Source: Hirundichthys speculiger (lineage: Eukaryota > Chordata > Actinopteri > Beloniformes > Exocoetidae). Taken from it: 64,000 bases of DNA. The stretch is taken from the NCBI GenBank assembly GCA_018398805.1, contig JAGFBZ010000290.1, positions 124,001 to 188,000 on the forward strand, in the 5' to 3' direction. Of the stretch, positions 11,210-26,200 are shown one piece after another. The notes below the pieces were generated by a model that did no database searches, had not been told where the DNA came from, and saw only the letters and a list, made by a program, of their open reading frames with translations. Within the stretch, counting starts at the first letter, position 1. Each line of letters begins with the position of its first letter. The position numbers and the translations under genes were made by a program.

Positions 11210-14200
11210 GTAAGCTTCCAGCTGTCACAAAACGCCACTGAGTCTCGTGGAAAGTTGCAGCTATAAAGGCATCCTGTAGGCTATCCTTCATCCACATGGG
11301 GAGTTCACTAGCATTTTACTGCTAAGAATGTTACAATATGTAACCATCATGTTAGCATTTGCTTGTCTGTCATGCTTTTTTTTTTTTCCTTTCACAGACA
11401 AGTTAGAATTACCGAGCATCCAAAGGTATTTGTTCCATTGCACAGGGATGCCTTGGAAGTTCAGAAAGGAAACAGCCATTCCACCTCAGTCTGATTCTCT
11501 AAAATCCCAGACAGTTGCTTTCCAGACATCATAATAAGATGTGTGCTGGTGTATGAAAAAAAAAAAAATCTCACTTTTCATCTACTGGCTTGAATCATCT
11601 GCCAGATTATATAATATGTTGTTGTGAGGGAGAGGAGATGCCCATGGACTGTCTCTGTACATGTAACAGCGCCAGGAGTGTGATGGATGAGTGTGTTTCT
11701 GTGTCTGTGTCGCTTCTGTCTGTGTCTCAGTTGTATTACAGGCTGTAAGGCAATAAAGAAGCTATTAAAACGGAGCACCGTTGTAATAGATGGCATATGA
11801 TTAGGGAGTTTGCTGTTGTGTTGGTTTTTGTGCTTGTTACTTTGGGGTTTTGATTACATCTTGTTCAAGGTTTGGACAGAACAGAAAGGCCGTTTGAGAA
11901 AATATTTTAACTCTCAAAAGAACACGCTGTTCGGTGAACCCAGAGGTGGATACATATTAAGCTAATACATTCATAGACAGACACTCACAGTATCTACTCT
12001 AAGCTCGCTTTTGACCTCTTGGGCTTTTTAAAGCATGCATAAGTTTTATGGTTAACATTATAGATAACAGTTGTAACATGAGCATTACATGAGTATAATC
12101 CTCTTTCTGGCCATCTGTGTGTGCAATAAGGTAAATTCCAGGGACATTTTGATGAGACTTGGTAGAGAGGGGAGTGTGGGAGGAAGAAAAACCCACGAGA
12201 TTATAGTGTGGATCTAGTTATTTGTGGTAGGTTTGGTGGCAATATTGCATACCTTTCAAGAGTTTTACAATTAGTCTGGGCACCTCAAGTTGCAGGTGTT
12301 TTGCTACATATTTTGAGCGTATAAGAAATCTTATAAACAAGCTTTGCAGTTGCATGTCACAGACATATTGTAACATGCTGGTTATGGTTTAATATGAGCT
12401 TAAAAGGTTTAATTTGGATTTAAACAAGGACGCTGTTGATTCTCAATATTATTAATAGTGGGGAAAAAAAAGTTAACTGCTTCTTGGTTTGATGCTGATA
12501 TGAAATGTACTGGCTTTAATTTGACTATCGTTGTTTCATTAACTTGGTTTACCTTGATTAAATTGACCTTATTAGGTTAAAAAAAGCGAGAAATTGTTAA
12601 TATGATTGTGAGATGGATCATATTTGATCTTTCAGTCATTATTTCCAGGGTTTTTTATTCTGAAGTGAGTTGAAGGTTGGGTTATGTTGGTTCTCTACAT
12701 CAGTGATTTTCAACCCTGGTCCTCGAGGCACACTATCCAGCAGGTTTTAGAGGTTTCCCAGCATCAACACACCTGATTTTAATTAATGGTCATTATCAGG
12801 TTGTCCTCAAAGTCTGAACAAGTCTGTTGATGACACAGCCACTTGTATCACGGTGTGAAGAAGAAGGGGAAACCTCTAAAACCTGCTGGATAGTGTGCCT
12901 CGAGGACCAGGGTTGAAAATCACTGCTCTACATGATAAGACTAATGCTGTATTATTATTATTATTTTTAAATCAGATTGTAGGAGGTTGTGGGAATAGTA
13001 TTTTTTCCAAATTGCAAAAGTTGCTCAGCCCCTGTGTTCCCATTCCTGGGAGGAATAAGTGTCACGGGGGACAAACGTTTTGATTCTCAGGCTTGATTGT
13101 ACACGATAATGCAATTTAGAGCAATTATAAAACTGAAGTTGGCGTATATTGGAGGACCTGTGAGGGCCGTCTTTCAGCTCTCAGCTGCAGCTCTTGGTGG
13201 CCCTGATCTTTTAAAAGAAAAAGTAGGGAAAATGAAATACTTAAAGATAGATTTGTATTACAGTCAGCGATGATCTATCATTTACATGTGGGCGACAATG
13301 CAAAACTGTCTATTTTTGTATGAGTGAGTCAGTCTGCGTGTGTGCACATTAATTTGCAAACAAATACAATTAGATATAAAAATCTGGCATCAATGGAGCA
13401 TCACTTTTCATACGTAAGGGTAATAGTAGTGTGTTTGGATAGAGAAACAGGAAAAGGATCAACTGCTTTAAGTGGTCTGGTGGATGTTTGTGTGCGAGCT
13501 CAAACGATCTGCCATGCAATGGATTTCTGCTCAAGGTTATTTGATATGTGTTACATTAAGTGGCGAGTGATCAAAATGTCACTATTGTTACTAGCACCAC
13601 ACATAACCCAATAAATCTAGAGTTACATAAATATACTGGCGCTTTCGTCAGACAACACACTGTTTATCTTTTCTCGTCCTCTCTCACATGCATACAGATG
13701 TTACTCGTCCACACAGAGTGGGTGTATGCAGAGGCAACGTTCATGGCAGCAGACCATGACTGACAGAACAGAGCACGCTGCCTCTGCTTGTGTTCACCCT
13801 GACATCACTGACCCAGTAGCAGCCAAACACACGCATGGGACTGCACATACATACACACATTTAAGTAAAACATTACGTTTTTCTTACTTTATTTCTTTCA
13901 GTCTCAGCTATATCTTTGAAGAAAGCTATGAATGTACTTTCCCAGGATGCTGATCAAGAGATCTTTTTAGTTGCAGATAAAAAGTGCAAGTCAAATGCTT
14001 GTATTTGACGTAATGCCACATCTCCATTGTCGGGAAACAGTTTTGTTATAGAGTAGAACTATGTTTTATTGAGGCATCTTTCTGTGTATACATGGAAAGT
14101 ATTTTAGGAGAAATTACTCCACTTTTTTTCTGTCTGACTTTACAGAAGGTCTGTACCACAAAGCAAGATTTGGATTAGTGGGATAACTTGAGGTTTAACC

Positions 14201-17200
14201 CTAAGTTTTATGATATGGTCAGGGTTGACTTCATACTGGCCTTCATTGTCATGGTTACTTACTGTACACACCAAATCTCCATATGAATAGGTTGTGTTTA
14301 ATATGTCAGATCGTTTCATATAAAACCAGTGGTTATCGTAGGAAATGGGACTACCATTCATAGCAGGTGCCTTGCTGATGATGCATGTTTGGTGAAGGAA
14401 GCTAAGCTTAAAAAGACTCTAAAACCACTGCAGCAGTCACAGAATTTTGTAGACAATTTTTGGAGTGGCTTTATGTGAATTTTTCACTGTCATGAATCCA
14501 TTGCACTGGACTTTTTCCCAGCAAACTCCGCTGTGGTCCAGAAACTGTTGAGCCCACGTGTGAATACGGCAGGTAATCCTCCAGAGGATTAATGGCGAGC
14601 AGGCGTGTGAGCTGGTTACGGTTGTTGCTTCACTCTCGTTGTTGCCAGTATGTGGCTTTCCACCTGTTCATCAATATTTTTAGATGAAAATACCCAAATT
14701 AAGTTTACAAACACATTAGTAGGAAGCTAGACTCATCTGCCAACATCAGTTTGCAGCAAGCCAGAGTCTGTGATTCTTTGAGTCTACCTGTCATTGCCAC
14801 ACTGCTGTTTTCAGCTGCAGACATTCGTCTTGTTCTGTATGAACCAGCAGATATCGACAAAGTCCACACATGGTTCTCTGAACTATTTCAGGTTTTCATT
14901 TGCAATGAAAGCAGCATATGTACATAAACTGAGCAGAGAAAACTGTTCAAACGGACACAAAGTAAAGTTTTAATGTCTTACGCTATAATGTCTTATACCT
15001 GTTTGAATTATGTCTGAGTGTCTTTTTTATTTGTCCCAAAGGCTGTCAGACACAGCAACAAACTAATTTGATGGAATATACAAATGTAATTATAGTCTGA
15101 TCTGCTCATGGCCTGACGATGGGGCAGTGACACTGTGAGCTTATTAACTTTCCCAGAAATGGAAAGTGTTTCCCTTGCTTTTCTCAAGGCATGTGGCAAC
15201 AGTGCTTGTATTTAGGTTGGGTTATGTGCTTTGCCTGTTTGTATTTCTCTAATATTAAAACTTGATCTTCATTTTTAAATCATGCTACTTTGGTCTCAGC
15301 TGATCTGTCTGTTTTTGCAACCTTTGCTTATGACCAGGTTATGCTTTGGGAGCTGCATTCACTCAGCATCTGGTGATTTTAGCCTTCCCTGATAAACATG
15401 TGAATGAATAATTTCAGCTGCATCCAGTTCTGGATTCAAAGAATGACAACAGATCATTGTTAAATACAGCTCAGATTGCTTTACCTCTTCGTACAACATC
15501 CATCCATATTAATTTGTTTCATTTGTATGGTACTATGGTATTATTTCTATTCATATGTTCACAACAGGATGACACTCTGACTTGGCTCTGGCAGCTTTGA
15601 GTCCCACCCCTCCTCTCTTACAGTCCACCCTTCATCTAAAAGAAAGTTAGTCCTTAAACTGTTTGTGTGTTTATGCCGTCTGGGTGGGAGCCGTTATAAA
15701 TGCAATACATTCACAAAAGACACTGAGCAGACTTAAAACTACTGCATCATCAACTCTGTATTTGTTTGTTCAGGCTTTGATTTTAGATATTTATTTTTAA
15801 AAGTCCATAATTTTTATTTTGCTTCCTACCAGACATGATCCAAGTTTTATAGTTTATGAAAAAAGAAACTGACTGCCAGTGATTTGGCACCTTCTGTTCT
15901 TTTTTTCAAATATGTTTTTCATATCCAAAATTAGCTACATGACACCCATAATGAAAATTTGTTACATCGTAATTGTAGGAAGAAAACTTTATGGATATAA
16001 TCAATGTTTGTCCTATAGCTGGTTTGACCTGCAAAAATATCCCCCCCCCAAAAAAAACAAACAAACAAAAAAAACATACGAGCAGTCATATCTAAATATC
16101 ACATTAGATGCTCACATTAGGATCTGAGTGATTGTGAGAGCCAGCCTAAAAAGATGATCTACAGCAAATTGTACAGGCTTTGTTACTTGGCACTCCCTTA
16201 TTCCTTATTTTCTCATGCTGGAATTTATCTTACATCATCTCATCTGGTAAAGGAGTTTATGTTTTCCTTAAAATGTTCTGGGAGGTTGAAACTTTGCTGA
16301 AGCAACAGCACCTACTGCTCCTTGACCAATGACCACACGGGAAGAAACCAGTTCATACCAGTTCATTCTAATGGACACTTTGAGAAGGATGATTTTATTC
16401 ATGAAGAAAGCTGGAAACCTGGTCCCCCATGTTGTATATTTATTCTCTTAAGTTAATGGAAATCAGACACAGAAGGACAAAAAAAAAAAAAAGTCAGGTT
16501 CCCATGAACATGACTAAATCCTTCAGGCAACGTAGCAGTAGGTGAGATTCTGTTTTCCCTCCTTAGGTTTAAAAAAAGCAAACAAGAGACAGAGAGATTT
16601 CAATAAGAGAGATCAGAACTAGAAAAAGCAGGGGGGGGGGGGGATAGAGGAGAGTTTATAGCACAGTTTTTTTTTGAGCACTCCTTTATTTTCATTAAAG
16701 AGAAACCACCACATTTCACCAGTTTCAGTGGAATACTTACATCCTAAATGAAACACTTGGACTCATCAGCATGATTGTGAAGCTTTGTTGTTTTATTAAC
16801 ACCTTCTCCCAAGAACCAGTTGATCTTGATAATCCATCAAGGATGTTTGTGTGTGTGAGACTCACTGAGATTAATGTGTGGTAGGATATCGAGTTGCATA
16901 TACAGTACACAAGCCGGACTCGACAATGAAGACTAATGATCATGAATGTGTACAGTATGTTTGCACACTTGTGCACGGAGCTGATAACAGTTTGTGCCGG
17001 TGCATTTGGTCATCTTGGGGAGCCTTGCATGCACACACTACATGCTCACTGATAAATGAATAGGCACATCAAGGATACATTATTTGAGTTCTACACAAAT
17101 ATATCGTGGATATGTGTAAGTGTGGAATACTGAGATTTTTGTCGACAAATAATCTTATAAAGTGAGGCCATCACAGTTGCTTGTATAAAGTGTTTACCCT

Positions 17201-20200
17201 GCTCGTGTTGTTGCTTAGCTGATGGGTGACTGCCTGTTGCTGAAAGTGATATTCAATTGCAAATGTTTGTTTCGAATGTCTCTTGTCAAAGTAAAGCTGA
17301 GATGAGGCATGACTGAGAGGAGAAGTTCAAAACATTTGTACCACTTAGCTGAGTTAGGTGAGTGAAATATGACACATAGCCCTTGTTTAAGCAGATGAAA
17401 AAAAAATAACCACATTCACCTTTCAAATCATCTGCTGAAACACAGACACTGTCCACCTGCCGACACGCTGATTGTCATCTCTTACCGTGTCACGGTTTTA
17501 CCCAACCACCCCACAATTCACTAGTCCCTATCTTTGTCATTTCCTCTGTCCGTTACACGCACTCACACAAATACGCACGCACAAAATCGCTCCTGAATCT
17601 GTCCAGAGTGGATATAGGCCACTGAATGACCTCTCCAGCTGGCATGCTGTGTTCCAGTACTGTCACAACAGCCGTACATTTTAGCCCTATCACAGATAAT
17701 CACATTGGCCCCGCCCTCTCAAGCTTAGGCTGTCAGTAATGCAAAACACGCCAGCTGTATACACTGTATCAAGCTATGTGCATATTATGGTCATCTGGAA
17801 ATTTTGCTTTATTTTTATGGAAACAGTTTAAAAGAAGGATGTTTGGCACACAAACAATCTCTTCAAATGAATTTTATTTGCAGAACCCCATTTCAGTTAT
17901 TGCCATCCACCTGGAGTAGGTGGTAAAAAATGGCCAACATATAACAGGGATAGTTTTATTTTTCAAAAATAATTTGTAGTGTCAAACTTTACCTCTTAAA
18001 CATCTTTATAACATAGCACCAACTGATGTGCAGCTGCAGTTATAAACTACCTGTGTGTGCATTTTTAGGTAACAAAGAGTTTTTGCTTATAAAGTCTCAC
18101 AAATTTTAGTTTTGACCTTCGCATTTCTGAAAGTAATTTGGCATCACTGGCAGAAACAGGACTGAAAGTGAGGTAAAATTAAAAGAAAATAAAGATTTAA
18201 AACTAGAAAAGCACTCGGAGAGCGCAGACCTCCGCCAAGTGCAACGATTCCCCCATATAGAGATTTACAGATTGCGATAAAATCCACCTTCTGGATCAGA
18301 TCCGGATCAGCCTTTGAAATTTGATAGAGGTTCACATTGTCAATCCCTCAGTCAAATTTCATGAATTTTGGGCAATAATTAACGGAGATATTGAGAAACA
18401 AAATTTTCGGCCCCATTGACAGCAATGTTATCAAAAATTTGAAAGTGATCCAGAATTCAGGATTTCTTCCAGATCACAGCCAAAATGAAATCATCCACCA
18501 TCAGTTCTTCCTTTTCATATTTCTGACAACTCCTGAAAATGTCATCAAAATCCATCCAAAACTTTTTGAGTTATCTTGAACACAGACAGACAGACAGATA
18601 AACACCGGCAAAAACATTACCTCCTTGGCAGAGGTAAAAATGTTGAAAGATGAAGAATAGGTCTACAAATAGGTCTTCAACACCTTTTTTTTGAAGCCCT
18701 AAATTGTGATCTGGTATTACCAAATACCTGCTGAAGTCACATTCATTAAATGAGTCCACCTGTGTGTAAAAGTTTCAAATGACCTTGGTATTTAAACGCC
18801 TCTGGATGTAAAAGGTCCCAAAGTCCATAACACCATGAGGCATGGGGTACCAGCAAGTAAGCATTACGATGGGAGCAAAGTTGGTGGTATATAAAACCAA
18901 AACATCTTAAAGAGCACCGCTAAAGTCATTATCAGTATTTGAAAGAATATGCTACCATAACAAACCGGTTTAAGAAAAAGGCAAGAAAGGCATTTATCAT
19001 AGTGATAAGACAGGCCAAAGATTACCTAGAATGAGCTGCAAAACTGTCTGAAAGATCATTTCAAGCCCATAAAAATGGATTAGTGGAAAAGTGACCACTG
19101 TCCCAAGAACGCCATCCCCTCTGTGAAGCATGGTGGTGGCAGAATCATGCTCCAGAGGTGTTTTTTGTTGTCAGGGCCTGGAAAATAGTCAGAGTTGAAG
19201 GAATGTTGTTTGGTAACAAGTAGTAGCTGATTCATGATGAAAGGCTTGGGTAGAGGGTCAGCATTCAGCGTGACAATAATCCAAAGCATCCTGCTAAAAC
19301 AGCTGTCACGTAATTTATATTTAGTTTGACTTAAAGTTTGCTGTACAGTAGCAGAACACATCCATCTTGAAGGAGCTGCCACAGTTTTCTGAGAGATGGC
19401 CACAAGGCTAAATGGACAGCAAATGCCGAGAGATTTGAAGTCTTGGCTGTTGCAAAGAGCTGACTTTGGGTTTGAATATTTCCATGTTCAAGTTTCTGTT
19501 TATTTTTTTTGTCTTGTTTTTTTGGTCTTGTTTACAATTACACGTATTTAACCTCCTCTAAGTGGTTTCATGCTTAGTTGTTTAACTAAATTTTATGCAA
19601 AAATCCAATTGTTTTACTGTTTTTTTTTTAGTTTATAGTCATGCATCTTTAAGGTGCAATAAACCAATCACAGTTGCAAACTTGTCCTTATACGTTCACT
19701 TCATCTTGCAGACTCAGACTGTTCAGGAAGCTCTGCAGCGGACTCTACAATTCTACAGACAACAAGAAATAAGGTACGGCCATCTTGCTGTTGGCCTCTC
19801 CTTCTGGTTCTTTTTCTGACTCACTTATTTACTCCCCTTACCCCTCTTTGTGCTTGTCACTCTGTTATATGTCGCACACCCATTGCTCAGTCTTTGTGAA
19901 CTTCTTTCTGCCTCTGCTATCTCAGGTTTTCACTGTCACCCTGTCTTCTCCCTATCTGTTTGTGTCACATTGACGCACGGCGAAACAGTCAGAGCCACAT
20001 ATTTCTTTGACTCTTGTCTGCACCTTGTCAAAGTAATAAACCTTGGTATACTGCAGTTAGCCACATACAACACTTAAAGACACTGTTCATCAATCGTGTA
20101 CTGTACTGCAATCTAATACAGAGGTGTTGGACTAGGACTGCAATTTAGGATGTGAAGAAGATATTGTGGCACAAATGATAACAATTTTCTGTTATTTTTT

Positions 20201-23200
20201 TTCTGGGATTTTCCAGAGCAGTTATTTCATGCTGAGACTGATGTGTGTTCAGGATTATGTTATGTCGTATCTTAATAATTTAGAAAAAAAGTTTTTTTTT
20301 CTTTTGTGTCTACAACATGCTCCTCCTTTTACTAATCTCATGACTGATCATGGATTTGTGTTTTTGGTTTCTGACTTTTACAGGTGTCAGGAAGTTGGAA
20401 GTGATGAGAGGAGAAGAGAAAAGAGAGAGGAAAAGTGCCCATTTCTAGAAAATTCTGGTTCTGAAGAAGATGTTCTACAAATACTTCAGTACATGGCCAC
20501 GATACTGGGTAAACACATGAAGTGCAGTGAGGCATATGTTTGGCTTTAGTATTGTATGGTCTCATTTGTATATAACTTGTAGGAGACATATCAGGCACTT
20601 TCCTTGCGAGTTGACACAATTTCATGGAAGTCTGTTAATGTCATATGAGAGCTTGTGGTAGTCCCAAATTTAATCTTAAATTCTTAAATTCTCTTGTTAT
20701 CTTGATAATGATAATAATAATGGTAATAATAATTCATCATCTGTACTTCGGATGATCTGGTGAATGCATGAAGGCGAGATCATCTTCTCCTTTCTTGTCT
20801 TCTTTACAAGGTCCTTCTTTTTGTGAGAGGGTGAAGTACAGGGTTTATGTCTAATTTTTGCATATTTATTTGCATATTTTTCAAGCTGAAAAAATATTTG
20901 GTGGTCAAAAAGTATTTCCAGTAAAACTGTGAACCATTATTAAGGAAAAAAGTTCTAGCATTAGCTAGAGTTCAATGGATATAGTTTATCCTTTCACTCA
21001 GGCATTTTATGCTACTAATCTTGTTAATATCATAGTGGCAGTAGGTTAAGCAGTTTGGTCAGATAGCGAAGTAATCCATCTTTTCCTGGGTGAACCACAC
21101 TCGTTTCCCTGTCCTGATGAGATATATAATCCCTGCGGGTTAGTAGGGGTCTGCTCAGGAAATTTGTCCTAGTTGGAAGCGACTAAAATGTATCCACAGG
21201 GGGTAACGGAGAAGCACTGGTTGCTTTCACTCTGCACTATTTTAAGCCCATTTTGAAAATTGCTGCACTTTGTTGGAGACAATATGGTGAACGGTTGCCT
21301 GTGGGAACCCAATCATTATGTGTGAACTGCTCAAAAACTCATCAAAGATGCTTGTTGATATGTCTCTTAGCCATAGTTGACTGTCAAGGATATCTAATCG
21401 TGTCATATCCGGGGTTGTTGGATAACTCCTCATTTGAACAACAGGCAATGAGGCAGCAATGCATGAGGTCACCATGAGGAGGGGAAACCTCGGAAGCAAA
21501 ACATTCAGCAAGACACAGCACACATTACCAGAATTCAAACAGGCAATTACTTTTTCATTAGAAAGCATCTTTATTTTGCCTTTAACTCTCTCTGAAACAC
21601 AAGCAATCCTTGCTTTTTGCGTGTCAAACCCTTTACCCGAGATTTTTTTTTTCCTTTTTATTTTCCGTTTGTGTTCTAAAACAAATATAGTAAAAACAGC
21701 ATGCATTGTTCATTTCATTTTTTGCATGTGGATACATTCCAAGTCCCGCATGTTTTGTTGACAAAATGCAGATTGGAGACCCGTTGGCTGACTGAGTGGC
21801 TGTCAGATCATTTAGTGTGTGACCACCGTTACCAGTCAGTCATCCAACATCAACGACAACTTCAAGACTCCTCATCATGTAGACTGAACAGCAATCTGCT
21901 GATGTTGAAAGTCTTGTTGCGTAAAAGCATCCTTACTGGCAACGGATCCTAAAACTTTAAGGAACATGAAACTTGTTGCAATTTCTTTTTATTTATATTA
22001 AATGTTAACTGACATATTTTCTATAATCCTTTAATCCATTTTTTCTGTTATTTTGTTCAGTGGGCTTGTGACATGATTATTTGATCCTATCAATATTCAT
22101 TATTTTTGAAAGGCTTTGATATTTAATTTCTCTGAAAACTGATTTTCTATGGTTTATTTGCTCAAAATAATTTTTTTCTTAATTTTAATCTTGGCTAAAA
22201 CATGTCATGGCTCAGTGGTAATATTATAGTTGTATAATTAAAACTATAACACGTGATGTAAATATTTATTAACTGGGAAATAATATTTGAATTACCAGTG
22301 AACCAAAATCCAGCGCAGCAGAATGCATGAAGACATACTGTATCGTCCATATCCATGTACAACCCCAATTCCAGAAAAGTCGGGATTCTGTGGAAAACAT
22401 AAATAAAAACAGATAACAATAATTTGCAAATTCTATAAAGCCATATTTTATTCCCAATTGAATATAAAGAACATTTCAGAGGCATTTTACCATTTTATGG
22501 AACATATTAGCTCATTTTGACTTTGATGGCATCAACACATCTGAAAAGGTTTGGAACAGGGTGATGTTTACTATTAATTACTGCAGGCAGTAACGAAGAG
22601 TATCTGAACTCCTCTGCAAAGCCACGCTGTTGTGATGAATGCAGTATGTGGTTTAGTATTTAGTATTCTCTGAAAGAGACGTGGTCTGGATAGGAGCATA
22701 TGTTGCTCTAAAACCTCTATGTACTCTTCAGCATTGATGGTGTCTTTCCAGATGTGTTAGCTGCCCACACCATAGACACTAATGTAACCCCACACCATCA
22801 AAGATGCAGGCTGTTGATCTGTCTGCTGATAACAAGCTGGTCCCTCTCCTCTTTAGTCTGCAGGACACAGCGTCCATGGTTTCCAAAAAGAAAGTGAAAA
22901 TTTGACAAATCTTTTTTTTTTTTTTTCCATATTACCCTAGATCATTTTAGATGAGCTTTGGTCCAGACATGCATCTGACTAGTGTTCACATTTTGGCTTC
23001 TTCTTTACATGATACAGCTGTAACTTGCATTTGTGGATTGCACTGGAGTTGTTTCTGAGCCCATGCGGTGATGTCTAGCAGAGAGTGGCCCAATGATCAC
23101 ATGCATCTGGTTTTGACCTTCAGCCTTGAGGAGTGTGCACAGACACTCCTCCTGATTCTCTAAATCTTTTGATGATTTTTTTGTCCTGTTGGTTGTATGA

Positions 23201-26200
23201 TCTTCAAAGTCTTTACAATTTTACAGTAGGGAACCTTTTTCCTGAAATTGTACTACCATTTTTAGATGCAGTTTGTCACAGATTGGCTGAAAGGCTCTTT
23301 TTATCCCGAGTTCATATTACTGACCTGTTCCCATTTCACCTAATTAGTTGTTAAATACTCCTCCACTTATTTTTGATTTGCAACAATTACTTTTCCAGCT
23401 TTTTGTTTCCCCTTTTACAACTTTTTTGAGATGTGTTGCTGCCATTAGTCAAACTGAGCTAATTTTCCATAAAATGGTAAAATGTGGCAGTTTCAACATC
23501 TGATATGTTCTTTTTGTTCTAACTGGAGATAAAATATGGGTTTCTGAGATTTGCAAACCATTGCATTCCCTTTTTTTAAATTTATGTTTTACACAGTCTC
23601 CCACCTTTTTCGGAATTTGAGTTGTATTAATACGCACATGTTCATTTTCTTCCTGTTGGTGTTGGCATTTGATTCTGCAAATGTAGGCAGTAAAGGTGTG
23701 TATTTGTGTAACAGTGCCTATAATGTGTGCATTTTGTGCATGCAGTGCCTCGTTCAATACTGCATACTCAGTACTGCATTGCTGATGGCGGTGTTTTGTA
23801 TCCCCTCACAGGCGTACCATTCTGTGAGCTGCGAGACCATTTTGGAGAGGAATTCTTTGGCCTGTGTTTTGAAGAAAATGAGCGAGTACTTAGGGCTGTA
23901 GGCGGCAACCTTCAGGATTTCTTCAATGGTTTTGATGCCATTTTAGAACACATTCGCACCTCCACAGGGCGCCGCGCCTCATCTGAGAGCCCCTCCTTCC
24001 AGTGCAAGGATCCCCGTGAGGAGGAAAAAGGGAGAAGAAAATTGGACAAAGTTGCCAATCAAAGAGGGAAGGTGCTTGTTCTTCATTGTTTCAACCCTGC
24101 ACCTGTTGTCGGATTGGTAATGCCGGGTTTAATCAGAGCTGTTGCCAAGCGGATCTTTCATTCAGAAGTAGAGGTAGAAGAGGTGCCCCCTCTAACTCCA
24201 CTGTTGCCTAATGAAGATGCAGAACATCCCGACTTTGATTCTGCAACCCCCACTCCCACTGCATCCCCCACTGCATCCCCGTCCTCATCCCCGTCCCCTC
24301 CTTCTACTTTTCCAACCTCTGTTCCCACAGTTTGCCTTTCCTTCCAAATCCAGGAGACGTGCCCTCTCTCCATCTCTTCCCTCCCAAATTCAGCTTCAGT
24401 TAGCACCAAGCATCCCTCACTTTCACTCTCAACTAACCCAAGTGATCTGCGCATTGGCCTGGCCACATTTTGCCGTGCCTTTCCATTTCATCTCGTTCTG
24501 GGACCTCGCATGGAGCTACTACAGCTTGGGGAAGGTGTGAGGAAACAGACTCGCATTGAGCCTCATAGGAGCCTTTCATTTCGGGACTGTTTTGAGATTG
24601 TCTCACCCAAGATGGAACCGTCATTCCGGGGAATCCTGTTGAGGCTTGCATCCCCATTTACCATCCGTACAAGGCCTGACACCTCACAGGCTGGCACCAA
24701 GGAGAAGGTAAAGCTATCACAAATAACACTCTGGCACAAATCCTTTTTTTAATTTTATTTATTTATTTATTTATTTTTTTTTTTTAACCATTTTTTGGTT
24801 TGGCTGTAGAACTTGATTTGGTAGTTGAAGTTAAGCTCTTATTCGAATGCTTTGATTTATTTGTTATTTTTAAATTATTTTCAAACAGGGACTTTTAACC
24901 AGCTTCAGCTCCTCTTTGAATGTAACCTAACGCTGTGACAGAAATGGGTACAATTTGATATTGAAAAAGCACGTGTCTGGATTTTCATTCATTGGTTCAT
25001 TGGTTTAGAGCAGCTATGCAAAAATGACTGCCAAATGTTGTTAGTTTGATATTATCAGTGCACAAGTTTATAAAAAAAACCCAAAAAACAACTAAACATT
25101 TTTGATCAACAGCCCAGCTTTCTCACAGCTGCGACTTGGGTGTTAATGAAGCACACAAGAGACGTTGGTTTGCAAAATGCATCTAATTGTCTTCCTTGGT
25201 CCAATTCAAGTGTTTAATATTTGCATAGGATTCCTACCGAAGCTCAGAAGCTGCCAATATAATATTAATGACTGCTCTTGTTAGAGATTTTTTTTTTAAG
25301 TGAACAGTTACAAAATCTAAAAAAACATAAGACTGTTGGCATAATCATTTAAAGAAAGAAGGTATCCCTTTGCATTTTCGATCGCTCAGACCAGTTACAC
25401 TTTGGGGCATTGTCAAGGTCAAACATGCTAACTTTCTGTTCTAGGGAAAAACTTAAAATGGACATTTCTGCTGTGCTGTTATGACATTAGAGTTTTCAGT
25501 GTTTCATTTGGACTAAATCACGTGCAAGAACACCTTAATTTGACTGTGGTGTTTGCTATAAATGCACACTTTGTTACAAATTTGCCCTTAGGATACACAG
25601 TGTTCCTTGTCAAGGCAGAGATCACTCTGAGTTTAGTATAGTTGGATATATGAATTATTAGCTGGATTCCTCAACTTTGAAGAGATGATAGTAGTGTTTT
25701 TGTGAACTATTAATGTTGGGGTGTACACTTTTCTGATAAATAATTAAAATGTCAAGAAAGATCAGTTTGTTGGTTATAGTGTGTATACTGAATTCCATTC
25801 GACTACAGCACCTGGAAGTTTTTTATTTCTTTTTTTTTTTTTTAATCACTGATGGAGTGAGGTATGAATTCGTTCCAAATTTGCCAGAAGGGAAAAAAAT
25901 CATTTGTAGCTTAGCTGCGTGTTATATCCTGCTTTTCATTGATTGGAAGTTCTCTGCAGTATTTCAGTGACAGTAACAAACATCTTGATGCTAAACATGG
26001 CTGACACAGAGCAGATGGATTGGTTCAACCGTGGTGCTACGCACCTGTGGTGTTTGTATCATGAGCTTAAGTTAGATGTTAAAAGTTCCATCCATCCATC
26101 CATTATCTATACCCACTTCATCCTGGACAGGCCGCCAGTCCATCACAGGGCCACATGCAGACAAACAACCACTCACACTCACACTCACACCTACGGGCAA

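Larger units (their letters stand above)
11210..19711 (+). other. gucy1a2 intron 1 (8.5 kb)
   Basis: It contains a hAT MITE (12701-12925), a possible interspersed repeat at about 14140-14400 resembling a common fish repeat that begins near a TCTGTACCACAAAG motif, a further repeat (18203-18637) and a Tc1 remnant (18730-19430). I see no exon or RNA gene. Confidence 0.55.

Noticed and set aside
10558..11238. 226-aa minus-strand frame over gucy1a2 exon 1
   Set aside because: Antisense shadow of a GC- and triplet-rich exon; it has poly-Arg and poly-Ser runs and no family likeness.
21242..21706. 154-aa minus-strand and overlapping plus-strand frames in intron 3
   Set aside because: No domain, no splice signals in fitting places, and frames open on both strands; probably chance.
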